Of a stretch of DNA of 64,000 nucleotides, positions 36,863 through 49,432 are shown piece after piece (position 1 is the first letter of the stretch; the number at the start of each line of letters is the position of its first letter). The translations under genes and the position numbers were made by a program. Source of the stretch: Cordia subcordata (lineage: Eukaryota > Streptophyta > Magnoliopsida > Boraginales > Cordiaceae); contig JAPTOF010000002.1 in NCBI GenBank assembly GCA_028554755.1, positions 28,515,001 to 28,579,000 of the forward strand, read 5' to 3'. The notes under the pieces were generated by a model. The model did no database searches. It was not told where the DNA came from and worked only from the letters and a program-made list of their open reading frames with translations.

Positions 36863-37668
36863 TAATATATTAAGCTGTTCGAATGTCTTGCGGCAGAAAC
36901 CTTGTATGTCGTCCGATGACCGGTGATAGTGTGCAGTCCTTTCTAAACAAACAGTTTATAAGCTAAAAATGGAACACAAAACTACTGGAAATATTTATAT
37001 ATTGATAATAATATGATTTGTTTTATTTCATGCATTCTTTTTTTGTGTACAGGGAAAAAGAAATAATAAAATTAAGATAACTTTTAGTATTAAATTATGA
37101 CACTAGTAAACATAAACTCTATATTTAATGTTCTCAAAAGTAAAAGTCACGGTTTAATTATACGGATAATAATTTAGCCATACTTTATACCAAAAGAAAA
37201 AGAAAAAGAATTGTATATTAGAACATTATGAGTTTAAGTTGTCCACTACATTATTGGCTCGTTATACTTCTAGAAACCCAAATTAGCATTTTTAAAATCA
37301 AGCTTAGCCTTATGGCTCATTTGGACTGGTTTTGTTTCAAAAGATTTCTTTTTTCTTAAAAGGTATTTTTTGAGAAATTAAAATTTCTAGGTTAGAGAAT
37401 GCTAAAATTTTTGTTAAAGTTGCCATACATTATTGTTTTCTCGTTTACAATGTTTATGTGTATATTCCGTTAGTATGATGAAAAGAAGAGCAGGTTTTGA
37501 ATTGATGGAAAGACGAGCAGGTTTCAATTGAAGTATATCTATTAGGTGTACTTAATTTTTGACAAACACAAGATTTAAGCAACCTATTAATTGTTAGATT
37601 ATTGAAGAAATGACTAGAAAACTCGAAGTTCTTTTGCAAAAGAATAGAGGAAGTGAAACTTCAACTAA

Positions 37669-38122
37669 AAGGGTGTTTGGTTTGGTTTTGTTTTGTTTTT
37701 TTTTTTTTTTAGTCAAACCTGCTTAAAGTTTAACTTAAGTTGATAAAAGTGTTTGTTTTAATTAAAAATGTACTTTTTTTAAGTGACTTTAAGTAGAAAA
37801 TAAAAACCTCCTCAACCCCAACTTTTGCTTTTTATGACTTTGAAAAAAAATAAATTTGACCAAATCATTTATTATCTTATCCTTACTTTTTTATTTTTAT
37901 TATTAAAATATCTTTACTCTTTTATCTTATACTTACCTTTTCAAATTCTATTTTAATTATATAACTTACTTTTTAATCCACTTTAATCAAACATGTAAAT
38001 ACTTATTTTTATAACTATAACTTTTATTCAAATACATAACTATTTAAAGTTAACAATTAAAAAAAATCACTTAAAGCCAGAAGTACTTTAATTAATTTTT
38101 ATAAGCTAATCCAAACACCCTC
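37669..38122. mobile_element. Tourist-like MITE, about 454 bp
   Basis: Inverted ends (A)AGGGTGTTTGG and CCAAACACCCTC flanked on both sides by TAA (37666-37668 and 38123-38125), the 3-bp TWA duplication of PIF/Harbinger elements. Its reverse complement matches the 58241-58702 element along its length (for example GTAGTTATAAAAATA-like and AGATAATAAATGATTTG blocks). Confidence 0.8.
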
Positions 38123-39530
38123 TAAGACGATAATCATATAACTTACATAAGCTTCCATTGGAAAAAGAAATAAAAAAATTAAAAAGAATATATATAAGTA
38201 ATGGACTCGCATTGAACATATGCTAGATGCAACTTCTCGGTCTTTTGGGCATATGTATGTCGTCTTTCAAGTGACTCCTATTCTCTGGAATTTTTTATTT
38301 TAATTTAATTCTAATAAACACTTGACATTTTTAATGAATCTGTATTATAATTGTAATTTTATTGTAACATAACTCATCAAACACACAAGAAAATAAGGAG
38401 CGAGTCACGAGACTACTTTGTTCTAGATTGAAAATCCTAATTTACCGATGATTATATTAGGGTGGTGAGATCACTCTATTCACTCAAAATTTATTGCGTG
38501 CCAAAACTAAATAAATTCCCCTGTCAAGAAGAAAAATAAATAAATAAATAAAGAGAAGTCACGGATCAAAACTGCAGGCAAAGAAGCAGACAGTGCAGCA
38601 AACGACAAGAGCCTAATTGGTGCACTCATAATATTTCTGATTTCTAAAATTATCGGGAAGGTGCATTCATCTCAGTTTAGTCGAGCTGCAGTATCCACAT
38701 TTCAATTTAATCAATCAGACGAATTTTTTATTTTGAGTAATAGAACCAGTAGTTCATTATTTAGTGATAGTTCATTATTTAGTGAATCTATATGTTCCTA
38801 TATACTTGAATAAATATTAATAAACACCTTTTTTTTGTTTATTTAAGTTTATGTTATAAGTTTTGGTACTAGAAATAAGTAGTACATAAATAAAAAATAT
38901 ATATATTTGAATAATTTGTATACCTGTTGACCTATTAATAAATTATTATTTAGTTTTACTAACTTACAACTCACAAGTCACTAGTATTTGCCTAAGTTTT
39001 ATTTTTGGATGAAATTTAGGAAAGTTCCTCAAGTTGCCAATTAGTTTTAAATTAATCTCTATTGTTTATAGAAGTTCAAATTAGCTTTCGATGTTTTAAA
39101 ATATAGTTACATTAATCCTTATTATTTTAAAAATTCATATTAGTACTCAATGTTTTATAGACTTATTCAAATTAATGCCCTATTATTTTATCTTATTTTG
39201 GAAATTCATTTGAATGATTATGTGAAATATTAAGAATTAGTTTAAATTTTTTCAAATAATGAGGACTAATTGAATATATTTGTGAAATATTAAAAACTAA
39301 TTTAAAATTTTTAAAATAATAAAGAATTAATTGAAAAAAATATGAAAACATTAGAAACATTTCGTTCCTTTATTTTTCGTACTTGAGTAAAATTTATTGA
39401 GGTTATAAGTAAAATCCAACGTCCTCTTACTCGTACAAGTGAGATTCTAATAATAATAATATTATAACGAATAATTATATCTGATTCTTTGAAAAAGAAA
39501 AAGAAAAAACCAGTGTTGTACAATTGGCAA

Positions 39531-40110
39531 ATTGGAGTGTAATGTTAGAGGAATGAGTCACGTGCGGTCAACAAATGAGGATGGTGACTGGTGGTGGGAT
39601 TGGGAGACGTCAAGTAGTGAGACCACGTGGAGGGTGTCGGGACATCGGAACTTGGTCTTACGCTTTTATCTGCAAAATCAGTCAATCTTTCGAGCGAAAG
39701 ACAGAAAAAAAACCCAAAAAGAAAAAAAAAAGAAAGGAAAAACCCAGAGAGTTGTTGATAGGGGAGAGGCCCGAAAATCCGCCAGTAAAGCAGCAACCCT
39801 GTCCTCATATTCTCTAGACAGCTTGTCCCCTCTCCCCACCCATTCCCTACCCACAAGTTCTTCTTTCACCTGTTCCTTCTTTTACTTTTCCGCTTCTCTC
39901 TCTTGTTACACAAGGAAAATTTAGTCCTCAACTATACTTTAACAGTAAGAATTAAGATCAGGCACAGTATGTGATTCGATTTAAATTCAATTTTCTACTT
40001 TAAACTGAGCGTTCTTGTCTTAATTAGTGTTCTATGGATCTGACGTTTATCAGTTGGTAATTAAACTCCGTCAATTGAATTTCTTTCGTCATAAAAAAAA
40101 AGGAGAATGT
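39531..40110. other. Less AT-rich island with G-boxes, promoter-like
   Basis: CACGTG at 39559-39564 and 39624-39629 and GACGTC at 39606-39611, followed by a pyrimidine-rich stretch (39835-39905). This resembles a promoter and leader, but no coding gene follows on the plus strand. The 130-codon open frame at 39532 starts with TTG, is low-complexity and has no domain, so it is not called. Confidence 0.4.
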
Positions 40111-40325
40111 AGCAAGAAGTTGGTTGAGATCATAGCGGTCTCACCCCTGCCAGCTGGACTTTTTTTGTTGCCAAAAAAAAAATTATATATAGCAATAAGT
40201 TGTTAATTGAGATCATAACAGTTTCACCCATGCCAACTGGACTTTTCTTGTTGCAAAAAAAAAAACTATATATAACAATAAGTTGTTAGTTGAAATCATA
40301 ACGATCTCACCCACGTAAAAAAAAA
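40111..40325. repeat. About 80-bp tandem repeat, 2.6 copies
   Basis: Units begin AGCAAGAAGT (40111), AGCAATAAGT (40191) and AACAATAAGT (40274). Each contains GAGATCATA or GAAATCATA, then TCACCC. The first two also have CAACTGGACTTT/CAGCTGGACTTT, TTGTTGC and an A run. Confidence 0.85.
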
Positions 40326-40542
40326 ACATAGGTTTGAATATCGAGAAACGTACTTGTTGAGAACATTTCTCTTTCATCATTTCCGGCCTAATAAAAATTA
40401 ATGTCAAATTTAATGTGACTTGACGATATTCTAACTCAAATTTTTTTTAAAAAAAAAAACATATAAATAACTAAAATTGCCTGTTTGGTTATTTCATGTA
40501 ATGCTTGGATTTTATATGTATATGGAGTTCACTTTCTCCTAA

Positions 40543-40662
40543 GAGCCTGTTTGGCTTTACTTATTTTGGGGCTTATAAGCTCTAACGATAAAAAATTCCT
40601 CTTATTTGTTTTTTACTGTTAAGGTTTATAAGTGCCAAAATAAGCAAAGCCAAATGGGCTGT
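40543..40662. mobile_element. Tourist-like MITE, about 120 bp
   Basis: Ends GAGCCTGTTTGGCTTTACTT and GCAAAGCCAAATGGGCT are near-complementary, with TTATAAGC/GTTTATAAG inside. TAA before the left end and TTAA just after the right end. Confidence 0.65.
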
Positions 40663-43017
40663 TAACTGATCATTCTTGGAATGACATATGTATATTTCAT
40701 TTGGAACCTTAATAAACCTTTTTCTTCTCTCATTTCTTTTCTTTCTTTTAGATGTATCGAGCTTCTGAAGATTACGACAGAAAAAAATAGAAAATCAGAA
40801 CGAAACTTCACATAAAAGTAAAGTCAGTAAAATTTTTTACTTCTCTGATCTCTGTCTCTGCAGCCGCAGAAAAAGCAAATGCAATAAGCGATGATTTCTC
40901 CTTCTTCTTTTGTGTTATACAAGTTTCTTCGTTAGATTATTTTGTTTTCCCATACGTAGATCGAACCATCTATTAATCCTTTTCTTTAGTTTCTAAAGCA
41001 TGTCATGAAATTTAGTTTTTTTTAAAGGTAAAATGTATATTATTCCTTGTGGTTTTTATAATTAGTCATGTATTTTAAAACTTATCATATTATTTTACTG
41101 TATTTTTTTAAAATGTGATATGTTAACCTCCCGTGATTTACTTAATTGACTAATTACTTTATGTGGTTTGTCTAGTTAGGTGGTTACTTTCTTATATTTT
41201 CAAAACTTACTACATTACTCTCTAATATTTTTTAAAAATTCCCACATCACTTTTTTTCTTTTATTATCTAGTCATTATTAGAAAAAAATATATATTTTTT
41301 TATGAAAATATATAACACATTATAAGTTTTAAAGCCTATAAAAGCAAAAAGAAATATACTTATGATGCATAATAAGTTAATTTAAATGAAAAACGCAAAG
41401 TACATTATGTGCCATTTTTTTAAAAATATAAGAGAAATAATGTGATAAATTTTAAAAAATAACTAAATAATCAGTTATTTACACAAATCACGTAAGATAA
41501 CGTGCTATTTATCATTTTTAAAATTTCAACTATCAACCATACGATGACGATTCAGATATCAGATCACAACTCCTGTTCTGTTAGCTAGACCACCTCGAAT
41601 AGTCTTACCTTGCAATTATGGGGGCATGAATCTTCCTTTTTTTTTTTTTTATCTCCAATAAATAAGAGGGATACTCTTAACCCTTCAAATAGAATTGATC
41701 GATTGTGGATCTTTTATTTCAAAATTCAAATTATTTATTAATACTTTCTTTTTTTCTTACTCCAACCATTCTTCTATCTTGCCCTTCATATTTTCAGGCG
41801 TCCTTCAAATTACGTAATAGTTAATTAGTAATAAAATATCTACATATAATAAAATAAAATGGATGACAAATTAAGATAATATAATATGTTTCACAAAAGT
41901 TAGAAGAGATATAAAAATAAAGGTCAAGTGAAATACAAGTGGAACTGAAATCTTTAAATAATTGAGCGTATGAAATTGTTGAAGTAAAATTAGAATAGAA
42001 GGTACTTAAATGTCAAAAAATGAATCAAAACCTTTAAATATAAAGAAAAAATAAGTAAGTTGTTGGACGTAATCTTAGTTTTAAATTTAGCATATTTTGC
42101 TATGTAGATGTATATTTTTCTTTTAACGAGATAATTAAAGCAAAATAGAGATTGCACGCAATGCAAACCCAAATATATCGATAGACCGCTGGGGAGAGAG
42201 AGAAAGAAAGAGTAATCGAAAGTGACACCAAGGAAGAGAGGGGGAACATTCCTGATTATTACAATATTATGAGAACTTACGACCTGATGGTCCATTTAAG
42301 GCATGGGTTTGAGGTACGAATTTCTTTTCAAGTGATATATCAAAACGTGCATACACAAATTTATAATATGAGTCGTCAAATTGGGATTAGACACGACTGA
42401 AAAATCAAGTTTGATCTCTTTTTTATATACGAGTGTCTCAATTTATGTGGTAGTTAAATTATAAAGTTTGTTCTCTTACTTACAATTTATCATTTGGTGG
42501 TTGAATTTTATTGAATTTTCAGTAATTCAATTATATGTATATATATTTTGTATAAGAAAAATATACGTAGAGTCGTGCAAGTCACACTGCTTTAAAAGCC
42601 GAGGGCGCCGGAACCAAGAAAGATGTTTACGAGTGTTGTGAACCCCCCCCCCCCCCCGACATGGACGGATGAAAATGGAAGGGAGGGTACATGGTACCGA
42701 GTCAGCTTCCTATCAACTCCCCAACATTCAGGGACCCACCCACCATCTACGAACCCAAACCCCAACGCTGGTGGATCGTTTCTTTCTCCCCCGGTCCTCC
42801 TCACTAGCTCGCATTTTGGGGTAGCAAATCGTTGCTATCTGCTCTATGCCTCCATAAGCGATCACATCACATCTTAAATTTTTTCTTTTCGTACGTCATA
42901 CCCGCTGGTGTGTTTTAATGTCTCCGACCCCCCCCCCCACTAAACAATAACCCAGGGGCCATCTATAATGGCATGCCACCTCCACCCTTGAGGATAAAGA
43001 GACAATAATGGGTCTTA
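40663..43017. other. Gene-free DNA
   Basis: AT-rich, except for a GC-richer island at 42590-42940 that contains two long C runs (C15 at 42643-42657 and about C11 near 42928-42938). No gene with a recognisable domain on either strand. Confidence 0.5.
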
Positions 43018-43130
43018 GAGGGTGTTTGCCTTTTCTCATTTGTGACTTGATAATATTAAATAATAAAAAATATGTGAATGATATTTTTTTAGATACTTAA
43101 AATACCAAAATAACCAAGCCAAACACCCAC
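43018..43130. mobile_element. Tourist-like MITE, 113 bp
   Basis: Ends GAGGGTGTTTGCC and GCCAAACACCCAC flanked by TTA on both sides (43015-43017 and 43131-43133). Confidence 0.75.
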
Positions 43131-43680
43131 TTAAGAGATGTCTGGTGGGCACAAACTAGGATATTATTCACAATTGAGTTTTAAATCTTGTTTTTTGTCT
43201 TAATTTGAGATTCTTGATTAAACAAATACATGTAATTCGAGACATTGATTTACTAGTTAATGATCAAGTTTTGTCAGAATTTTGATTATTAACCTCCACC
43301 AACTGGTTTTCCTTATTATAAAAAATAATAATAATAAATGTGCTTGTACATAAAATTTAATCATAATAAACTAATAACAGGATAAGGATACGAAAGAAAA
43401 ACCTTACACAAGGAAGAGGTAGATACAACTTCCCCCCATTTCTCTACAGATGGGATCCACAAGGAATCACTTCATTTTGTCATCAAGTAGAATGCGAGAA
43501 AGTTCCACCCATTGCCACTTTCACCATCAAATGCTGGTAAGGTGCGCAGAGTTGAACAAAGTCTTAGTTTGACATATGAATTATGTAACACCAGCATGAG
43601 GTAATATTTCTGTATGTATCATGTATGTAACCATCAGCCCATCACCACAATTCAAAGTTGCACTAGTCTACACTTGCACA

Positions 43681-43799
43681 GAGGGTGTTTGGTTTTGCTT
43701 ATTTTAAGTACTTATAAGCACTTAAAAAAAACATCCTTTTATATGTGTTTTACTATTTAAGTATTTATAAGCACCAAATAAGCAAAGTCAAACACCCTC
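43681..43799. mobile_element. Tourist-like MITE, about 119 bp
   Basis: Almost perfect palindrome: GAGGGTGTTTGGTTTTGCTT at left and AGCAAAGTCAAACACCCTC at right, with internal CTTATAAGC and GTATTTATAAGC. Flanking triplets ACA and TCA differ by one base. Confidence 0.75.
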
Positions 43800-46700
43800 T
43801 CAGTTTGTTTCTTGAAGAAAATGTAGCTAGGATCAACACCCACCTTCACCAATAGATACTTCTCTCAAATAAATAGAACATAAATGATAAATTCATCGTC
43901 TTATCTAAAAGTTGTATTAATATATCCACGCACATGCAGACGTGATAAATTTGTAAAGATAATATTAGTGTATTTATTTATTATATTAGTACACCTCTTA
44001 AACTTTATATGTGAATAATTTTAAAATAAATGCCAATAGCTCTGATACTATAACTTAAATTTATAAAGAAGATATTAAATTATTTACCATGAAACCTTAC
44101 TTGTTGTCTTCATAGTTGAGGTAGTCTGATGTCGTTCCAAGCCTAAATATCGTAAGAAATCCCCAGTTATATTCCCTCTAGTTTACCACCAGCCCACGTT
44201 AAAAGACAAATTAAGATATTGATTAGAGAAAGTCTTGTCAATACGATAAATTTTTAATTTTAATCCCCCTATTCACGTATACGTAAATTTATATATGCTC
44301 TATACTTAACGTGATAATTTAATAATTAAAGAAAAAGGTCCGCCTAATAACGGAATCAAAGTTTAGCATGCCAAATCTCAAGCACACCACCACTTTATAT
44401 ACTTTATATAATGTTAACCGACATCATTATTAGACAAAAGTCTTTATTAATTAATTAATTAACAAAAGTAAAATCATGGGCGGAAAGTTCAGAAGAAAAG
44501 CTGGAATTTATAGTCTATTGGTGTTGGGATTAATTTATTGTAAATTCATTAGTAAAATACTAATGTCTTACAGTCATGCGTTGTCATCCATCTTAATTAT
44601 ATATAGTCTCGACAAGTAATATTCCAATTATAAAGTAATTAGACACAACAGAATCCATGTAGTTCTGGCCCAATCATGAAATCTAGTCCCTACTTAAATT
44701 ACGTATATACACACACATTATATATATATATATATATATATTATACGTTTATTTAATTAACATATAAATATATCATTACTTAGTATTTGACCTTTAATTA
44801 CTAAATTAATTTTGCTGCAGCTAGCATACAGCAGACGAAAAACCATAAGACGACTTGCCTTTTTGAGTTTGCCAATTACTATGAAATCTTAGCCACTGAA
44901 TTTGATTTGGATGCATGCATGTATTTCTGTAGAAAAGATTGACTTCTTTTCTTTTGTTCATACATATACAAAATAGATCTACACTTATGTGTGATACTAA
45001 TTAAATATATTTAAAACAGTATGTTATATAGCTTGTCATCTGGAATCCCATTTGCTAATAAATCTCGCAGATTCTAATAGAACCTAACATTGCTTGAATA
45101 CTTTTGATGGGACAAATGCAGAAACAAAGAAAATAACATGCGATAGTCGTCTACGTATGTCTAATTGTCAATAATCAATTAAAAAAATTAGTTCACTATT
45201 CATCAGTGATAATTACATAACAATGAGTTTTTTAAGCTTAATTTTCTTTTTACCTAAAAGCTCTTTAAAAAAAAATGAGTCAAGTAAATTATGTCAAATT
45301 GACCTTTTTAAGGCTTTGAACCAAACCTTATCAGGTGCTACCATAAGAGTGAAATGCTAAAATTTGTTGAATGAAAAATCCAACTTGAATTTAACCATTG
45401 ACTGACAACAACAATAAAACGCTAATCTATCTTACTTTTGAAAAGTTAATATATCGGCCATCCGGGTTTTTCAACATAATATTGATGCATTTTTGACTTG
45501 GTAAGAGCAGTTTGTCTCTATCATCCGATTTAATTTTATAGCTAGAAACTAGAATATAATTGGCATAATCCGAAGGTATTAACTCAATGCAAATGTTAAA
45601 CAATATACTATTTGTGTTTTAAAGAGTTAGGTGAAGTTGTTTGTTTGTTACGATTAAAAATTTGAAGCTCAAATCCTTACATTTTAATCACGAATATAAT
45701 ATGATTCTTGAATTGACCTGAAGCATATAGTGCAACACACCACTTTATTATAGAATGTAGGATAAATTTAATACTGTATCACACAATCTAATTCATCGAC
45801 TTGGGATTCAATTCGAAATTTTCCCTATCGCAAATTCCAAGATATGTCTACGAAATCGAAAGTTTCAACATTCAGAGAGCAGGGACCACACTAACACAAA
45901 ACAATCAAGCTGGTGAACATGTTCAGGCACTAATAGACAATGTCTTAATTATCGGATTAAAAAGGATTAAACAAAGTCGCATACGTCTTTTAATCATAGT
46001 CTTATTCATTAATTGCCTCGTCAGAAAAACAAATGATTCATGTGGTCTACCAACTCTATCCCAACCACATCATTTCGTAAAACTTTTGTTTTCTTTTTCC
46101 ACATTATCAGTTGGTTTAAGTTTTGGTTTAGTCAACATTAATTGTTTGTCCGCTAGGCAATCGTAATAATTAATTGTATATAAAAAGAGATTAGCAATAT
46201 AAAATATTATATTTAATATAGTGGCCCAACATGACCAATAACATCACATTGATTTTAATTTGTTTGCTCCCACTCCAACTTGTCACAAGTAGACAATAAT
46301 TTTATAATTAAATTATCGAAGTATCCAATGCAGAACCACTGAAGATTTATTGAAACAGGCTGCAATTTTTTGAACTTCTCTCTCCCATTGTTGCCAAGAG
46401 GCTCTTGCGTGCAGTCACAATTCAAAAATCACAATCCATGGAGACGTCACTATCTTTTTACGGACCCCGAACACATGATAAATAGAATTTGTTTTATCGG
46501 TTAGATTTTCTTTCAAACTATATATATGTTGTATATGTTTTTAATTTTTAATTCAATGAAAAAACAAACACTTTGGAATTAAAACAAATAAGACACCACA
46601 TGCCGAATTAGTTTGTGATCATTTTAAGCGATACCACACCCTTCTTATCGTCATCTAATGGCCGAGACATGAATAATTGTCTAGCTTCCTAGTGAATCAT

Positions 46701-47266
46701 TCAAACCATGATACTGACTAATTAATGTATTATTTGTCTCTCAATACACATGATACCAGAAAAGAAGAGTAGTATACGTGGCGGTTTTGACAAACAGTTT
46801 GTTAAAAGTATTTATAGATAATGGTTTCTCATGAGTTACGTAAAAATTACTCAGACATGCAAAATGGAGAGTGAAAAAATTGGAAATGTAGTCGCTTTAA
46901 CGAGTAGATGGGACCTTGCACACGTGAACATGTCATCCTTGCCAAGATCTCAACACATTTAGCAATTTGTCATTAGATTTGGTACGAAATCTATCCATAC
47001 ATACTTGTCAAATTGTCAGTATGAAGTTGAACGACGACGATCTTGCACCAAAGCAAAAGTGGAACGTTCTCTTTTTGGACATTGGTGTGCTATTTGAATT
47101 CGTAAAACTGGCGTCTAAAAGAGGAATAAACGACAAATTAACCTCAATTATAGGGGCCTTGTGGCATCCATGTTCAATGAAGAAAAGAGAGGCCAATTAT
47201 GGCAGATACTATAAACAAAAACCCGTTGGGAAAAGCAAAAGACCAGATTTGTAGCTTATAATATTA
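43800..47266. other. AT-rich gene-free DNA
   Basis: Contains a third miniature LTR element (listed), an AT microsatellite (44713-44740) and no recognisable gene. Open frames at 45801 and 46967 begin with TTG and have no domain. Confidence 0.5.
43935..44095 (-). mobile_element. Third miniature LTR retrotransposon copy, partial
   Basis: On the minus strand: an LTR remnant ending CTTTATAAATTTAAGTTATA, then primer-site sequence TAGTATCAGAGC (about 44039-44050), a short interior, a purine tract AAGAGG, and a second LTR starting TGTACTAATATAATAAATAAA at 43993. Order and spacing match the copy at 7705-7963. The first LTR is truncated and no target duplication is evident. Confidence 0.65.
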
Positions 47267-47638
47267 GACCGTGTCTGCTTTGCGTATAAGCAATAAAAGG
47301 AAAAAAAAATTACATATTTGATAAAATTTGTTTATAATTAGGTAAAAAATAATACTCTCTTACTACTTTTCTCTTATGTGCTTATGATTAATATACTTTG
47401 ATCAAATAAAAAGACAATTATACCCTTTAGAAAAAGTAACACTACCTCTTATTTTAATAAAAGTTTTTTTTAGTCATTTTCATAAATATTATTATTTATA
47501 AATACATATTTGTCAAAATATATAAATAATTTTTAAGTATATCTTACTCAAACACTTCTATACTTATTTGTCATTTATTTTTAAGTATCAAAAGATGTTT
47601 ATAAGCAGCTTAAAGAAAGAGAAAAGCCAAGCAAGCTC
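47267..47638. mobile_element. Tourist-like MITE, about 372 bp
   Basis: Ends GACCGTGTCTGCTTTGCGTATAAGC... and ...AGCCAAGCAAGCTC, flanked by TTA (47264-47266 and 47639-47641). Ends are only partly complementary. Confidence 0.55.
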
Positions 47639-47785
47639 TTAATTGCTCAAGAACGTGATATCTATCTATAAATATGTTAAAAGTTCATTCCTTCTAAACA
47701 ATTTTAAAGTATCTTATCTATGTTTATATGGAATTATTGTTCTTAATTTATTATCAGTTAATGCGTATATATTATTATTATATAT

Positions 47786-47824
<39 letters not shown>

Positions 47825-49424
47825 ATTATTGATAATATATATTATCAATTAATACTTCAAAGGGTATTTATTTATAAATTCTAAAAGATTAATGACATAA
47901 TTCGTTATCTATTATTAAAAATAAATTAATTAATTAAATTTATAATATACTAATAAAAGTAAAATTAGGTTATATAAAATACGAATATGAAAAACTAGTT
48001 TTTTTTTTTTTTTTGGTGATGAAGAAAATCTAACTGGCAGAACCCAACTACCAGTATATTCAGCGAAGCCCGACACTAACTAACAAATCCTGAGCGCACA
48101 CCACACATGACATCTTTGTACTGTTGGAGCTAAATCCAAGTGGTCCTCGTGAGATCGTCTACACTTTGGACCCTAGCATACCACACGATGAGCATGAGAG
48201 CAATCATTGCGACAAATCACTTACCCTTTGTTCCGATTATGGATGGAAAAGATGATCGAGAGGGAAAGATTATAGAGAGAATATGGATATTCAATTGTTT
48301 AATTTGTTTGGCTCAAAAATAAGACGCTGATTGTTTTTTTTTATGTAAATTTTGAAAGGAAAAGAAAGAAAACAATAATTTTGCTACAAAATTAACCAAC
48401 GCGTGTACCCTTATATATCTTGTCTTTAGCGGATCACCAAATAAGAGTTTCTTAAAAAGTAGAGATATTATGTTAGAGAATTATGACAGTGCGTAATAAG
48501 ATGTAGAAAAGAAAAAGAAAAAAGAACAACTGGCCCGATTTAATGTTAAAATAATAGAGTGGCGATTTGGGCTTGTCTAGTGGGCAAATGGACTTGGAAC
48601 CATGCTTTGCAGGCCTGCCCAATGTCACAAGACAAAGATTACCTCAACCATTTGGACTTGCCAATGCAAGATTGGGCTAATAGTCGTTCTTGTGACTGAC
48701 TGACCACATAAAGCGGCTTGCTCAAGGTTGTCTTTAAGCTTTTTCATTCTTCTCTTTACTTTACTCATTAGATGATGTGTTTTCTATCGGAGGCAGCGGT
48801 GTTAGAACTTAATTGTTTTATCATGGCTACAATATGTTTATTGTTAAGTTTTGTTCATAACGTTATTACTATGAGTAAATCAAATCTCAAAAAAACTTAT
48901 TATTTTGAGCGATAATTTTTGTGACATAGACCAACGATCTTCACCCCAAGTAGTAAATTTTCGGCAATTTTTTGAAAATATTATTTAGTGAATATTTACC
49001 AAACATGAAAATTGCAGTGCAAGCAAGTGTGAAAGTCATAATATGGATAGGAGCAAAGCCCAGAATTTCATAATATGGAAAGGCGTGATAAGATAAGCAT
49101 GATTTCTAATGATGATGTCATGCTTATGCAATCGTTATCCTCGACTGTGTCATCGTCTATGTCATCTTTACATGCTGCCATATCATTCCGTGTACGGGCA
49201 ACATGTATGGTCATGTGTAGTTGTCTGTGCAAACCATGATTGATATTTTAACTTAGAAGGGTAAAACAAAATAGGAGTTAGGAGAAAAATAATTTCTTTT
49301 TGATTTTTTTTTATATTTCTCTGTACACTATATTTTGTAGTTACTTATAACAACCAACTTATTTTGCAAGTACCTTAATTTCTTCCCTTTTGGGCATTGT
49401 CTCGAGGGTCTTTATTCCCCACAG
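47639..49424. other. Gene-free DNA
   Basis: AT repeats (47785-47820), then a T14 run at about 48001-48014 followed by a less AT-rich 300 bp (48020-48320) with no identifiable gene. A small perfect inverted repeat ATAAGCATGA...TCATGCTTAT lies near 49092-49127. Confidence 0.45.
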
Positions 49425-49432
49425 CTAGCAAT

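Larger units (their letters stand above)
35015..39530. other. AT-rich gene-free DNA with MITEs
   Basis: No gene recognised. It holds two Tourist-like elements (listed separately), a 19-bp tandem duplication near 38751-38786, and a set of direct and inverted ATTAGT...TATT...motifs at about 39010-39350 that may be another decayed foldback element. Confidence 0.5.

Noticed and set aside
39532..39924. 130-codon plus-strand open frame
   Set aside because: Begins at TTG, is Lys/Ser-rich low complexity, and has no recognisable domain or neighbouring exon.
45801..46166. 121-codon plus-strand open frame
   Set aside because: Begins at TTG in AT-rich DNA with no domain or homology recognised.
46967..47254. 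95-codon plus-strand open frame
   Set aside because: Begins at TTG with no recognisable domain, and ends against a MITE.
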